Below are positions 23,957 through 31,965 of a stretch of DNA of 36,143 nucleotides, in pieces. The notes under the pieces are model-generated. The model had not been told where the DNA came from. It searched no databases and worked only from the letters and a program-made list of their open reading frames with translations. Source of the stretch: Saccharothrix sp. (GTDB taxonomy: Bacteria; Actinomycetota; Actinomycetes; Mycobacteriales; Pseudonocardiaceae); NCBI RefSeq assembly GCF_031180885.1, contig NZ_JAPSLK010000066.1, positions 1 through 36,143 of the forward strand, in the 5' to 3' direction. Position numbers and translations under genes: made by a program. The first letter of the stretch is position 1. Each line of letters opens with the position of its first letter.

Positions 23957-24116
23957 GACGAGTTCCTTGGGCAGGGTGCGGCGGCCCGCCGACATCTGGG
24001 CGGGCGGGCGCCTGGAGAACGGGGGAGCGGGGGCTGTGGTGCAGAATTGGTCGGGTCTGGGACGTTCCCGCAGACTCGGTGGCCCGACCGTGTGGCTCGA
24101 GGTGAGAAAGGTCGTC

Positions 24117-24532
24117 CTACCCTTGCTCTGCGAGGAGGACGCCGGCGTGGGATTTCCTCGCTGGTGTGGTGATGCGCAGTGGTTCCGGGTAGGTGTAGAC
24201 CCACAGGCCTCGTGCGCCGTCCGCGATGGCGTTCGCGGCGCTGGGGCGCTGTCGGCCGCCGCCCTTGGGCCTTTCGACACGCGGATCTGCTCGAAGCCGT
24301 CGAACCGGTAGAGGCGGCCCGGTGTGCCGGGCAGGCTGGTACTAGACAGGGCCTCGATCTGCGGCTGCCCGCACAGTTCGGCGCTGCGGGCATCCCAGTT
24401 GGGATACGTGCCAAGCCACAGTGGAGCGAGGTAGTAGCGCGCCCAGGAGATGAGGAGTTCCTCGGCTTCCTCGACAGCCACTTGGTAGAACGCCACAACG
24501 GGCGACAGGCGTAGCGCGAGCTGACGGCTCAC
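24117..24532 (-). pseudogene. Unknown small gene with a frameshift near 24290
   Basis: Starts at GTG 24532, whose bases overlap the TGA stop of the preceding gene (GTGA), a coupled arrangement. The first part reads as a helical protein (SPVVAFYQVAVEEAEELLIS, then WARYYLAPLWLGTYPNWDAR). It ends DGFEQIRV and continues in the -1 frame as ERPKGGGRQRPSAANAIADG, WVYTYPEPLRITTPARK and LLAEQG to a TAG at 24117-24119. Adding one base near GTGTCGAA (for example GTGGTCGAA) would give an intact protein of about 138 residues. No family recognised. The indel may be a sequencing error, since both halves keep good coding character. Confidence 0.55.
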
Positions 24533-24768
24533 AGTGGGCGCCGCCCGGGTCGAGTTCGCGGGGTGTCGGGATCGACGTGTGGGCGTTTCGCCATGCACGC
24601 CCGTGGGCCGCCGCTCGGCGTGGAGAACCACCCTGGGGTGGGTGCCGGTACCCATGGGGCCGCATGCCCGTGTCGATCGAGAACGGTGACGGAGATTCCA
24701 TCCGGTTCTGTGACAACCGCGGTGACGTCGATGACCGGGCTGAGGCCCCGGGGTGTTCGGTTGCGCAT
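24529..24768 (-). CDS. Small protein of unknown function
   Basis: 79 residues; ATG 24768 with GGAGG 8 nt upstream, a strong site. An N-terminal beta-rich segment (SPVIDVTAVVTEPDGISVTV) is followed by a Pro/Arg-rich tail. Its stop overlaps the start of the next gene. First gene of a three-gene run; no family recognised. Confidence 0.6.
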   Translation of the reverse strand: MRNRTPRGLSPVIDVTAVVTEPDGISVTVLDRHGHAAPWVPAPTPGWFSTPSGGPRACMAKRPHVDPDTPRTRPGRRPL

Positions 24769-24878
24769 AGCTCGGGCCTCCTTTGTGGATGGCGTGCTGT
24801 TGGTGGGGTCGTTGTGGGGTCCGCAAGGAGCCGGCGGTCGGCGTCACCGCCGGCAGCCGGGTCCCGGCTGGGCGCGTA

Positions 24879-25898
24879 CTACCCGACCGCAGGAGTGCCG
24901 GGGTCGTGCTGGGTGAGCTGACTTGGGCGCGGCAGCACGAGGCGGGTGTCGCGTTTGCGGACATCGATGCGGATGATCGGTCGACGGCCCAGCGCCGAGG
25001 CGACGGCCGCGTGGGTTCCGCCGCCCCGGTGCTCGGGATCGACCACGGCGACCAGCGCGTCGCAGTCGCGGATCATCCAGTCGTTGCGGTCGAACAGCGC
25101 CTTGGTGCTGAACCGGGTGTCCAGCACGGCGACGCGGGAGGCGAAGCCTTGGACGCGTCGGTGGTGAGCCTTCCAGTCCGCTTGCCACCGGTCGGCCTGC
25201 TGCGGAAATGGCTGGTACAGCCAGACCCGGGTGCCGGCGGCGTGGGCGGCGTCGGCCCACCACAGGTCGGATCCCATCGCGCCGCCGGAGATCGCGACGC
25301 TGGTGCCGTGCTCGGCGCGCAACTTGGCTGCGATGCGCGTCAGTTCGGCGATCACCCAGTCGTGGCTGTCTGCGGGCAGGATGTGGGGCCGGTGGCCGGT
25401 GCACGCCACCCGGGTCCACTGGCGGGCGGGCGCGTCGGTGAACTCGTCACGCAAGCGCATCAGCGTCCGGCCGAGTTCGTTGCGTCCCGGTGTGGCGCGG
25501 TGCCGGTGGCAGCGGCAGTCACCCCAGTGTTGATCGTGCCAGTCGTTGGCCTCGACCAGCAGCGCGCTCCCCGTGGCGATCAGTCGCCGACGCAGGCCGG
25601 GGTCGCTGAACTTCGCGGCAAGCACCTCCTGCATGACGCGGTAGCGGTACACCTCGTCCCATTGCTTGCGAAGCGGCACCTGACGGCCGAGCCGCTTGGC
25701 CGCGCCCGCACTGGGCGCCGCGGCGATGCGTGCCCGCAGAGCGCGGTCGAGGGTCTTGCCTGCGGCGAACGCGGCCTCCGCGGTCGCGTAGTCCAGGCCT
25801 TCCCAGGTGAGCGGCGAGTGGTGATGGTTCGACAGCCACTGGTAGTCGTCGCGGAACCCGTCGATCACGTCGATTGCGGGGTGGTCGGTGTTGGGCAT
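24879..25898 (-). CDS. NADAR-SLOG (DUF1273-like) fusion protein
   Basis: 339 residues from ATG 25898, with GGAGG 7 nt upstream. Residues about 8-155 form a NADAR/YbiA-like domain: FRDDYQWLSNHHHSPLTWEG, then YATAEAAFAAGK, and LVEANDWHDQHWG, all at usual spacing. Residues about 161-315 form a SLOG-type Rossmann domain of the DUF1273/YspA group, with CTGHRP (166-171) and SGGAMGSDLW (204-213). NADAR enzymes act on N-glycosidic or ADP-ribose-linked substrates, and some reverse DNA guanine ADP-ribosylation by DarT-like toxins; SLOG domains bind nucleotide-derived ligands. A role in nucleotide repair, de-ADP-ribosylation or ligand-gated defence is inference. No DarT-like toxin is visible nearby. Confidence 0.85.
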   Translation of the reverse strand: MPNTDHPAIDVIDGFRDDYQWLSNHHHSPLTWEGLDYATAEAAFAAGKTLDRALRARIAAAPSAGAAKRLGRQVPLRKQWDEVYRYRVMQEVLAAKFSDPGLRRRLIATGSALLVEANDWHDQHWGDCRCHRHRATPGRNELGRTLMRLRDEFTDAPARQWTRVACTGHRPHILPADSHDWVIAELTRIAAKLRAEHGTSVAISGGAMGSDLWWADAAHAAGTRVWLYQPFPQQADRWQADWKAHHRRVQGFASRVAVLDTRFSTKALFDRNDWMIRDCDALVAVVDPEHRGGGTHAAVASALGRRPIIRIDVRKRDTRLVLPRPSQLTQHDPGTPAVG

Positions 25899-26033
25899 CG
25901 AAGAACCTCCGCTGGATGCGTTGTCCCCTGTTCGAGGGCACCGGTGTGCTCGGACGGCACAAGCCGAAATGGCGAATCCGGTGCTGAAAGGGGGCTGGCT
26001 TCGCTCACCGCGCGGCGCCCTTCCTGACATGTG

Positions 26034-26166
26034 GGTGGCGTTCCTCGCGGTGGCGAGGTGCGTCCGCCGGACAGGGCTGTTGTGGGTGGGTCCAGCGGGG
26101 TGTGCTGGACCCACCCACAACAGCCCTGTACCGTGCGCGCACCGGGGCACCGCGAGGAACGCCACC
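26034..26166. repeat. Composite inverted-repeat element (member C)
   Basis: A 133-bp element with an outer 19-bp perfect inverted repeat (26034-26052 with 26148-26166) and a central 26-bp perfect hairpin (26071-26096 with 26104-26129). The loop is GGGGTGT, a variant of GCGGTTT, closed by AGC/GCT. The left half shares about 45 bp with the element at 31966 (including GGCGTTCCTCGCGGTGGCGA), and part of the right half matches too. It lies in the 401-bp gap between the NADAR-SLOG start and the DUF6461 stop; I see nothing else in that gap. Confidence 0.85.
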
Positions 26167-26299
26167 GACCAGCTTCCCTCATGACTTGGGCATAGACCAT
26201 TGTGGACGGTCGCGGCGTTTCGTCGGAGGCTCGTACGTCCGCGAAGTCCTCTTGGTGTGCGGAGGTGTCGGCTGGTGGCTTCCGTGTGTTCCCGAGAGG

Positions 26300-26920
26300 C
26301 TATGGCTTGTCGGCACCTTCGACCCGGCGGTACAGCCAGTGGGGATCCGGAACCTGGTACGTCGGCCGACGTACCGCCAGCCACGACGGGTCGAACTCGA
26401 CCCCGGTTCGCTGTTCCATCAGGGCGAAGCAGACCTGGGTGGCGGTCTCGACCTCGACTTCCGGGCCGATCGCCCAGTCCGGGCGGACCTCGTGCGGTGC
26501 TGCCTGTGGCGCGTAGGGGTACAGGTGCTCGAAACGCGCTGTCACGGTGCCGTCGTCTGCCGCGGTGACCAGGCCGAAGCCGTTGACGTTCCAGTACACG
26601 CTGAAGAACTCACCGCCGTCGGCGGAGCAGCGACGCGCGATCTCCGGCAGGCTCCCGCTCCAGCCGTTGTTCTCCAACACCACGACCCGGTCGTCGAGGT
26701 CGATGAACTGGACGTGGAACCTCATGTCCGTCCCGTCGCCCTGGAGGTCCGCCAGCTGAGCGAACGGGTAGTCGCCGACCGAGGTGGGGTTGCCACCGTA
26801 GACGTCGAGCACCTGCGCCGACGTGCTTCCGCGGACTATGGCGACCGTCATCGCCTCGATCTCGTTCACCCACGCGTACCTGATGGTCACGTCGTCGGCC
26901 TCCGCCGGCTCCCTCAGCAT
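26300..26920 (-). CDS. DUF6461-like protein, possible immunity partner
   Basis: 206 residues from ATG 26920. The start lies inside the end of the nuclease gene (overlap ATGCTGA), so translation is coupled. YAWVNEIEAMTVAIVRG, followed by VLDVYGG, and FIDLDDRVVVLENNGWSG are typical of DUF6461, as far as I recall the family. No signal peptide, so it should be cytoplasmic. The family's function is unknown to me. Tight coupling downstream of a membrane-anchored or exported nuclease suggests a cognate inhibitor; that is inference. Confidence 0.75.
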   Translation of the reverse strand: MLREPAEADDVTIRYAWVNEIEAMTVAIVRGSTSAQVLDVYGGNPTSVGDYPFAQLADLQGDGTDMRFHVQFIDLDDRVVVLENNGWSGSLPEIARRCSADGGEFFSVYWNVNGFGLVTAADDGTVTARFEHLYPYAPQAAPHEVRPDWAIGPEVEVETATQVCFALMEQRTGVEFDPSWLAVRRPTYQVPDPHWLYRRVEGADKP

Positions 26921-27519
26921 GAGCCCTGCTCCTTGGCGATATCCGTTCCCGTGAACGGCTCGGACGCAATGTCGTCCGGATTGATGATGACCACCAGGAA
27001 GTCCTCTCCGTCCTTCGGGTACTGCCTGCCGTAGGAGCCGCCCTGGCACAGATTCTCCCGCGTCGGCACTTCTTCCGCACGCGCTCCGGCACCACCCTGG
27101 TCGGTGCTCGCCATCGGGTACTCGTCACACGACCCCCCGTGCGGCCGAGGGAAGCTCCTCGGGCACGCGGCAGCCCGGTTCGTGTTCTGCTTGCTCCGGT
27201 TCATCGTGAGTATTCCGGGATGCCCGTCGCTCCAGGCGAGGTTGGTGTTCCGGGCGATGAACGGCATTTTCGCGGCGTCGACGAGCAGCACGTGCCGTTC
27301 GTCGCACACCCGGTCCGAGACTATCTGCTCCTTGGTGCAACGCTCGACCGACGATGCCGCGTCGTCAGCGACGACGAAGCTCACGTCGTCGATGGTGATC
27401 CTTTCGACACCGTCGTCCAGTACTCCGTCGAGCAGCCCGTTCTGGTAGGCGACCACGCCGATGCCGCCGACCAGGACGAGGGGCAGCAATAGTCCGCCAC
27501 CCTTGGTTCTGGATCCCAC
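26914..27519 (-). CDS. Membrane-anchored NucA/NucB-type deoxyribonuclease
   Basis: 201 residues from GTG 27519, with GAGGAG 5 nt upstream. An N-terminal hydrophobic helix (about 9-26, LLLPLVLVGGIGVVAY) would anchor or export it. The C-terminal half has NucA/NucB signatures: RPHGGSCDEYPMAST (125-139) and VPTRENLCQGGSYGRQY, ending in a beta-rich FLVVIINP. CDEYPxAST is the catalytic core of this nuclease family, used by secreted Bacillus nucleases and polymorphic toxins. Several Cys could form disulphides outside the cell. It is the fourth gene of a five-gene operon and overlaps the DUF6461 gene. A competition or DNA-processing role is inference. Confidence 0.8.
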   Translation of the reverse strand: MGSRTKGGGLLLPLVLVGGIGVVAYQNGLLDGVLDDGVERITIDDVSFVVADDAASSVERCTKEQIVSDRVCDERHVLLVDAAKMPFIARNTNLAWSDGHPGILTMNRSKQNTNRAAACPRSFPRPHGGSCDEYPMASTDQGGAGARAEEVPTRENLCQGGSYGRQYPKDGEDFLVVIINPDDIASEPFTGTDIAKEQGSC

Positions 27520-27563
27520 ATGCGCTCCTCGAGAATCGCGACTGATCATTGATCGTGTGCAGG

Positions 27564-27908
27564 TCATGTGGTGTGCCGGCCGGGTCGTGGGTCGGCTTCC
27601 TGGGCGCGGACGGGCTGCATTTGGGCGGTCGACATGGTGAGCAGCGCGTTGTACCTGGCCAGGCGGGTCGACGGAATCGCCGGGGCACGAGCCGGTTGTC
27701 CCGCGCGGCGCACGGACGAGTCGGTGTTGTGAGAAGGCGGCGGTGTAGGGCGGAGATCGGCAACCTGGAGCCGCGCCCAACGTTCCGCCCTCGCGCGTCT
27801 GCGCTCACCCAGGTATCCGCTCACCAGCCACCACGCGAAGACGACGACGAGCAATGCGACGAGGATTACGCCCGCTACCGTCACAATCGTGTGCGCCGTC
27901 GAGCCCAC
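27564..27908 (-). CDS. Small single-pass membrane protein
   Basis: 114 residues from GTG 27908, preceded by AAGGAG at 7 nt. A strong N-terminal hydrophobic segment (about 8-31, IVTVAGVILVALLVVVFAWW) is followed by a basic, probably cytoplasmic tail (YLGERRRARAERWARLQ). The rest is low in structure and rich in Pro and Ala. Third gene of the operon, 22 bp after the recombinase-like gene and 44 bp before the nuclease. No family recognised. Confidence 0.65.
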   Translation of the reverse strand: MGSTAHTIVTVAGVILVALLVVVFAWWLVSGYLGERRRARAERWARLQVADLRPTPPPSHNTDSSVRRAGQPARAPAIPSTRLARYNALLTMSTAQMQPVRAQEADPRPGRHTT

Positions 27909-27930
27909 CGGATACTCCTTTTCAATGTCA

Positions 27931-28299
27931 TCACCCGCCGTCGCGATTCATGTAGATCACCTTGGATCCTGTGCGGCGAATCGCCTCGCACAGCGAATCC
28001 AACTTCTCCTCGTCCGCGGACAGGTGCTCGGGATGCGGCACGACCACCCCGTGTGTGTCGGGCAGTCGAAGCACGTCGAGCAGCCCGGAGAGACCGGGGC
28101 GGCGCACCTCGTCGCCCGTCGAACCCCGGTCGATGAACATGCTCCTCAGCCGAAAACCGTTCTCTCGGCAGAATTGGACGACCTCGACCCGCCAGGCCGC
28201 GATCTCGATCTCGTCCGGGTTCTGCGCGAAGAGGTAGCCGCACACGAGTCGGTGCTCCGGCCCGTCGAGAGGGGCCCGGTGGACTGTCGAGCGTTCCAC
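27931..28299 (-). CDS. Serine-recombinase N-terminal fold without active-site residues
   Basis: 122 residues from GTG 28299. The layout of a resolvase N-terminal domain is clear: VCGYLFAQNPDEIEIAAWRV in place of GYxRVSTxxQ, then QFCRENGFRL, FIDRGSTGDEVRRPGLSGLL, GVVVPHPEHLSAD and SLCEAIRRTGSKVIY. The nucleophilic Ser is replaced (around FAQN) and the usual LxRLsR arginines are lost (PEHLSAD), although R in RRPGL remains. There is no DNA-binding HTH after it. It should not recombine DNA; it may serve as a dimer or partner-binding module. It starts 2 bp after the stop of the gene at 28302. Confidence 0.65.
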   Translation of the reverse strand: MERSTVHRAPLDGPEHRLVCGYLFAQNPDEIEIAAWRVEVVQFCRENGFRLRSMFIDRGSTGDEVRRPGLSGLLDVLRLPDTHGVVVPHPEHLSADEEKLDSLCEAIRRTGSKVIYMNRDGG

Positions 28300-28301
28300 A
28301 G

Positions 28302-28517
28302 TCAGAAACCTTCCCGGAGCCGGTACGCCAGCCGAACCTGTGGACAAGGCCAAAGGGCTGCGCATTGTGCGCAGATCGAGCCAAGTGGGACGTGCAGCAG
28401 GAAGGCCAGACAGATCAGGCCGTACAGCTGCTGAGGTTCGGGAAGCTCGGGCTCCTCGATCGGTGGTGCTGTCGGAGGTGTCGGTCGAACCAGCGGAGCT
28501 GTTGCCCGTGCTGCCAC
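28302..28517 (-). CDS. Pro-rich small membrane protein
   Basis: 71 residues from GTG 28517; an upstream in-frame TGA rules out an earlier start. A Pro/Glu-rich N-terminus (PTPPTAPPIEEPELPEP) precedes a hydrophobic segment (LYGLICLAFLLHVPLGSICA) and a basic end. The ribosome-binding site is weak (AGGCGG). It is the first gene of the five-gene operon. Confidence 0.5.
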   Translation of the reverse strand: MAARATAPLVRPTPPTAPPIEEPELPEPQQLYGLICLAFLLHVPLGSICAQCAALWPCPQVRLAYRLREGF

Positions 28518-28700
28518 GCTTACCGCCTGCCTTCAGGTCCGTCTGCCTGGGTGGCATCCGGCGCCGGGATTCGGCGCGGCGCGGTGCGGGGGACTGCTAC
28601 GGCTACAGCTCACCGCGCCTCGGGGAGGGCGTCGGTTGACCGGCGCCGGGTGCCTGCCGTGAGAGTGGTCCTCACGTGGGCTCTCGAGGTCGCGGTCACA

Positions 28701-28742
28701 CGCATGTTGGTATGCGGAAAACTCATACGCAGCTACGCTGCG
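28701..28742. promoter_or_regulatory. Cluster of short palindromes between divergent genes
   Basis: CGCAT...ATGCG (28701-28716), GTATG...CATAC (28710-28728) and CGCAGCTACGCTGCG (28728-28742) lie in the 285-bp space between the five-gene operon (starting 28517) and the XRE gene (28803). They are candidate operators for the XRE protein; no clear -10/-35 pair is visible. Confidence 0.35.
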
Positions 28743-28802
28743 TGCACGTAACGTGACCAAGTTGGGTGCTGGTTCTGCGCAGAACGGGTGGAGATCGCGA
28801 TC

Positions 28803-30443
28803 ATGGGTACAGAGCCGGGCGTGCGCCGGTGCCGGTGCGGCACGCGGCTGGCCCGGGACAACCGCGGCCCGCTGTGCCATGCGTGTGTCCAAGCCGCCCG
28901 TGACCTCCATGCACGGCCTCCCGCGGTGCCGGCCGAGTTCTGGCGGCACCCGACGATGCAGGCTGCACTGGCGGCCCGGGACATGGGCGCGGTGATCCTC
29001 GCCTTCCGCAAGCACCCGTTCCACGGCCGGGACATCGCGCAGCGTGTCGTCGCCGCGTGGGGCGGCATCACGCAGACCAGACTGAGCCACATCGAGAACG
29101 GCGAGGAGATCGACAGCCTCAAGAAGCTCATGCGCTGGGCGCATGTCCTCCGCATCCCGCACGACCTACTGTGGTTCCGGATGCCCGGAGCTCCCGAGCC
29201 CAGTGACGCGCCTCGGGGGCCGCAGCACGCCGACCACCTCGGATCGTCGGTGCGACACGACCCGCCTTCTCGGCCGAAAACAGTCGTGGTGCCGGCACTG
29301 ATCAACGGGAGGTCCGTGCTGCTCTCGCTCGATCCCGGGACGGTGTCCGACAGCGAGCTGGGCACCCTGCTCGGCGAGGCGGAGCTGGTTGCCGACCCGA
29401 GGGGAGTCACTGGTGTCACGGCCGACGAACGGGGCGACATGAGTCCACTGAAACGCCGGACTTTCCTCGGCAACAGCGTGGCGGCGTCCGTGCTGCCGCT
29501 GCTCGACGCGGCGACTGCTGAGCGCATCCAGGCAGCGCTGGTCGACCCTCGGCGCTATTTGGACGGCTCGGTGGTGAATCTCCTTGCCGGACGGCTCGCG
29601 GCCTTCAAGGAGGACGACCGGTGGCTCGGGAGCCTGGAGACATTGCCGAAAGTCCTGGCGTTGATCGACGCCGTTAAGACCCCTGCTCGAGAGGTCGAAC
29701 GTCCGGTGCGGCTGGCACTCCTGCGGCTCGGTGCCGACGCGGCGGAGTTCGCGGGATGGTTGTACCGGGACCTCGGTGACCACGCCGCCGCGCTGTACTG
29801 GCACGACCGCGCTGTGGAGTGGGCTCAGGGCGCCGAAGACGTGTCGATGCAGGGCTACGTGCTGCTCAGGAAGGCCCAACTCGCCTACGACCAGCGTGAC
29901 CCGGTCGGGATGCTCACCCTGAGCCAGGCCGCGCAGAGCGCCTCGTTCGACCTCCCGAAACGGGTCAAAGCCGAAGCGGTACAACAGGAAGCACGGGCCG
30001 ACGCGATGCTCGGAGCGAGCATCGACGCGGTCGAGCGGAAGTTGGACCTGGCGCGCAGGATGTTGGACGAAGCGGAAGCGGGACCGGACGACCGTGGGTT
30101 GGGAGCCCATTACGGCCCGACGCTGCTCACGATGCAAGCGGCAGTGTGCAAGACGGAGGCCGGTCGACCCCGCCACGCTGTCGCGCTCTACGAACGCACG
30201 CTGAACGAGAAGGACTTCTCGCCTCGTGACTACGGGTTCTTCCTCTCGTGGAAGGCAGCGTCGCTCGCGTTCGCGGGTGAGCCCGACGAAGCCGCCGCAG
30301 TGGGCATCGCGTCTGCCAAGCGCGCTCGCGACGTGGAATCGCAGCGGACGAAGCGGGAACTCGAACGAGTGGTCAAGACGCTGGAGCCGTGGAAGAACCG
30401 GCCGGCGGTCCGTCAGTTGCGGGCGGCTGTCGGGGTCGAGTGA
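28803..30443 (+). CDS. XRE-family regulator with zinc ribbon and TPR-like tail
   Basis: 546 residues from ATG 28803, with GGAG about 8 nt upstream; a GTG 15 bp earlier is less likely. A zinc ribbon at the N-terminus (CRCG at 10-13, CHAC at 25-28) is followed by an XRE HTH (about 62-125, with ITQTRLSHIENGEEID). A linker holds KRRTFLGNS (about 217-225), a TAT-like RR motif commonly found mid-chain in these regulators and not a real export signal. From about 270 the chain is helical with TPR-like repeats (AALYWHDRAVEWAQGA; YVLLRKAQLAYDQRD). Actinomycete proteins of this plan regulate development or antibiotic genes by ligand or peptide sensing. It diverges from the nuclease operon, which it may control, and its stop lies one base from that of the hydrolase gene. 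Confidence 0.85.
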   Translation: MGTEPGVRRCRCGTRLARDNRGPLCHACVQAARDLHARPPAVPAEFWRHPTMQAALAARDMGAVILAFRKHPFHGRDIAQRVVAAWGGITQTRLSHIENGEEIDSLKKLMRWAHVLRIPHDLLWFRMPGAPEPSDAPRGPQHADHLGSSVRHDPPSRPKTVVVPALINGRSVLLSLDPGTVSDSELGTLLGEAELVADPRGVTGVTADERGDMSPLKRRTFLGNSVAASVLPLLDAATAERIQAALVDPRRYLDGSVVNLLAGRLAAFKEDDRWLGSLETLPKVLALIDAVKTPAREVERPVRLALLRLGADAAEFAGWLYRDLGDHAAALYWHDRAVEWAQGAEDVSMQGYVLLRKAQLAYDQRDPVGMLTLSQAAQSASFDLPKRVKAEAVQQEARADAMLGASIDAVERKLDLARRMLDEAEAGPDDRGLGAHYGPTLLTMQAAVCKTEAGRPRHAVALYERTLNEKDFSPRDYGFFLSWKAASLAFAGEPDEAAAVGIASAKRARDVESQRTKRELERVVKTLEPWKNRPAVRQLRAAVGVE

Positions 30444-30444
30444 G

Positions 30445-31266
30445 TTAGCTCGCGCAGTCGCTGATCCAGTCGGTGATGGTGTCGATCACGAAGGCCTGCC
30501 ACTTCTGGCTCTGCGGGTCGGCGTATGTCGGGTCGTCGTGCACGGCGAACCCGTGCTGCGCACCTTCGATCTCGACCAGCCTGTGCGTGCAGCGCAGTTG
30601 CCGATCAGCTTCCCTGGACGACTCCACGGGGATGAACGTGTCCCGGGTGCCGTGCACGATCAGCGTCGGCGCCACGATCTGGCCGAGGACGGCGCGCGGC
30701 TGGAGCCAGAAGACCTCGTTGAGGATCGGCCGACCGAGCCTGAACGTGGGGGAGTGGCCGACGTAGCCCTGTTCCAGCAGTTGGCGGCCGGCCTTCTCGT
30801 CGATGGTGCCGGTCGCCCATGCGCGCTTCTCGTCGACGAAGCGGCGCTTGTAGTCGATCAAGGGGTTGAGCAGGACCAGGCTCGCCAGCTCCTGTGGCTT
30901 CGTGGCGGCGTAGTAGGCGGAGATACCGCCGGAGAAACTCGCCGCCACCACGCTCGTCGACGTCATGCCGCTCACCGAGCGCAGGTGATCGAGGCCGGAC
31001 TGGACGACGTTGAGCATCGCGGACAACGTGAGGTCTTCCTGCCGCCCTTCGCTCTCACCGTGGCCGGGAAGGTCGAAACGCAGCGACGCGATGCCGGCGC
31101 TGCTCAATCCTTGTGCGACGCGGGCGAAGAAGCCGCCTTCCTCGCGGGTGACCCCGGCACCATGCACGAGAAGCACGGCGTGCCGAGGTTCGCTGTCCGG
31201 ACGGGTGTATGTGCCAGCCAGGTACAAGCCATCAAGAGTGCGCAACCTGGTGGCAACGGACTGCAT
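30445..31266 (-). CDS. Alpha/beta hydrolase, serine-dependent
   Basis: 273 residues from ATG 31266, with GGGAGG 5 nt upstream. Oxyanion motif VHGAG (34-38), nucleophile Ser110 in AASFSGG (a variant of GxSxGG), Asp209 in HGTRDTFIP and His238 in GAQHGF make a complete triad. The fold resembles dienelactone hydrolase or BAAT-type acyl hydrolases; a C-terminal FVIDTITDWI closes the domain. No signal peptide is present, so it should be cytoplasmic. Substrate cannot be inferred. The gene converges on the XRE gene. Confidence 0.88.
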   Translation of the reverse strand: MQSVATRLRTLDGLYLAGTYTRPDSEPRHAVLLVHGAGVTREEGGFFARVAQGLSSAGIASLRFDLPGHGESEGRQEDLTLSAMLNVVQSGLDHLRSVSGMTSTSVVAASFSGGISAYYAATKPQELASLVLLNPLIDYKRRFVDEKRAWATGTIDEKAGRQLLEQGYVGHSPTFRLGRPILNEVFWLQPRAVLGQIVAPTLIVHGTRDTFIPVESSREADRQLRCTHRLVEIEGAQHGFAVHDDPTYADPQSQKWQAFVIDTITDWISDCAS

Positions 31267-31507
31267 CTCGCCCTCCCGCTCGTCGACTGCACTCCATGAT
31301 CCCAGCCCGGCGAGCGACAGCAAGGTGACGGGCTGCTGTTCGGACCATTGGGTTAACTCGGCGACCGTTCGCCTACCGGAGTGACCGTCCTCCGCGACGG
31401 AGTCCACGCCTGCGGGCCGTCCTCGAGTCGAGGCGAGCGTGGCTACCCAGTTCCGGTGGGACCGGTGAGTCCAACTCCGGTAGACGACCGATCCGCTCAC
31501 AACGTGG

Positions 31508-31942
31508 TCAGCCCAAATCCAGCGGCGTGCTGCCGTGGCGGCGCACCAGGGTCTGGGCCGGTTTCGGGATGCGGAGCCACCCCCGCGGCTGGCAGGCGTA
31601 GGCGCGTCCGTCCACGATGACGACGTCGCCGATCGACAAGGACCTGTTGCCGCGTCGGCGATAGTCTGTCGCGCGCGGGTCCGGCGCACCGTGCTCGGGA
31701 TCGTCTCCGATGTTGCACAGCGCGAACGCGTGCTCGGCGAGGTCGATGTCGTTGGTGCGCGCTGCCGGAGGTTCCTGGAACCTGAGCACCGGGATCACGG
31801 GCTGGCGGCGGTAGCCGGTGATGAGCGCTTGGTCGTCGGCGTTGTGCAGGACCAGCACCGTGACCGGTCGGCGCAGCACGCGCAGGATCGTGTGTCGGCA
31901 CCGGTCGAGCGCGGCGCTCAGGAAGGACGAATAGGACTTCAT
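31508..31942 (-). CDS. Unknown protein, 144 residues
   Basis: From ATG 31942 (MKSYSSFLSAAL). The C-terminal SLSIGDVVIVDGRAYACQPRGW resembles a segment I associate with small proteins on actinomycete plasmids and ICEs whose role is unknown. It includes an acidic middle with Cys (FALCNIGDDPEHG). The ribosome-binding site is weak (GGGA). It stands alone between the hydrolase and repeat member D. Confidence 0.65.
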   Translation of the reverse strand: MKSYSSFLSAALDRCRHTILRVLRRPVTVLVLHNADDQALITGYRRQPVIPVLRFQEPPAARTNDIDLAEHAFALCNIGDDPEHGAPDPRATDYRRRGNRSLSIGDVVIVDGRAYACQPRGWLRIPKPAQTLVRRHGSTPLDLG

Positions 31943-31965
31943 CGGTGTCCCGCTCTAGTGATGGG

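Noticed and set aside
23957..24964. Single 499-residue minus-strand protein spanning 23465-24964
   Set aside because: The long frame joins two real genes by chance; between them the sequence reads better in another frame, and each part has its own start and coupling signals.
26102..27034. Open frames that run into the composite repeats (protein ends like GTARNAT or PPRGTPP)
   Set aside because: These peptides are translations of the inverted-repeat elements at 26034 and 31966 and occur in several frames; they are not genes.
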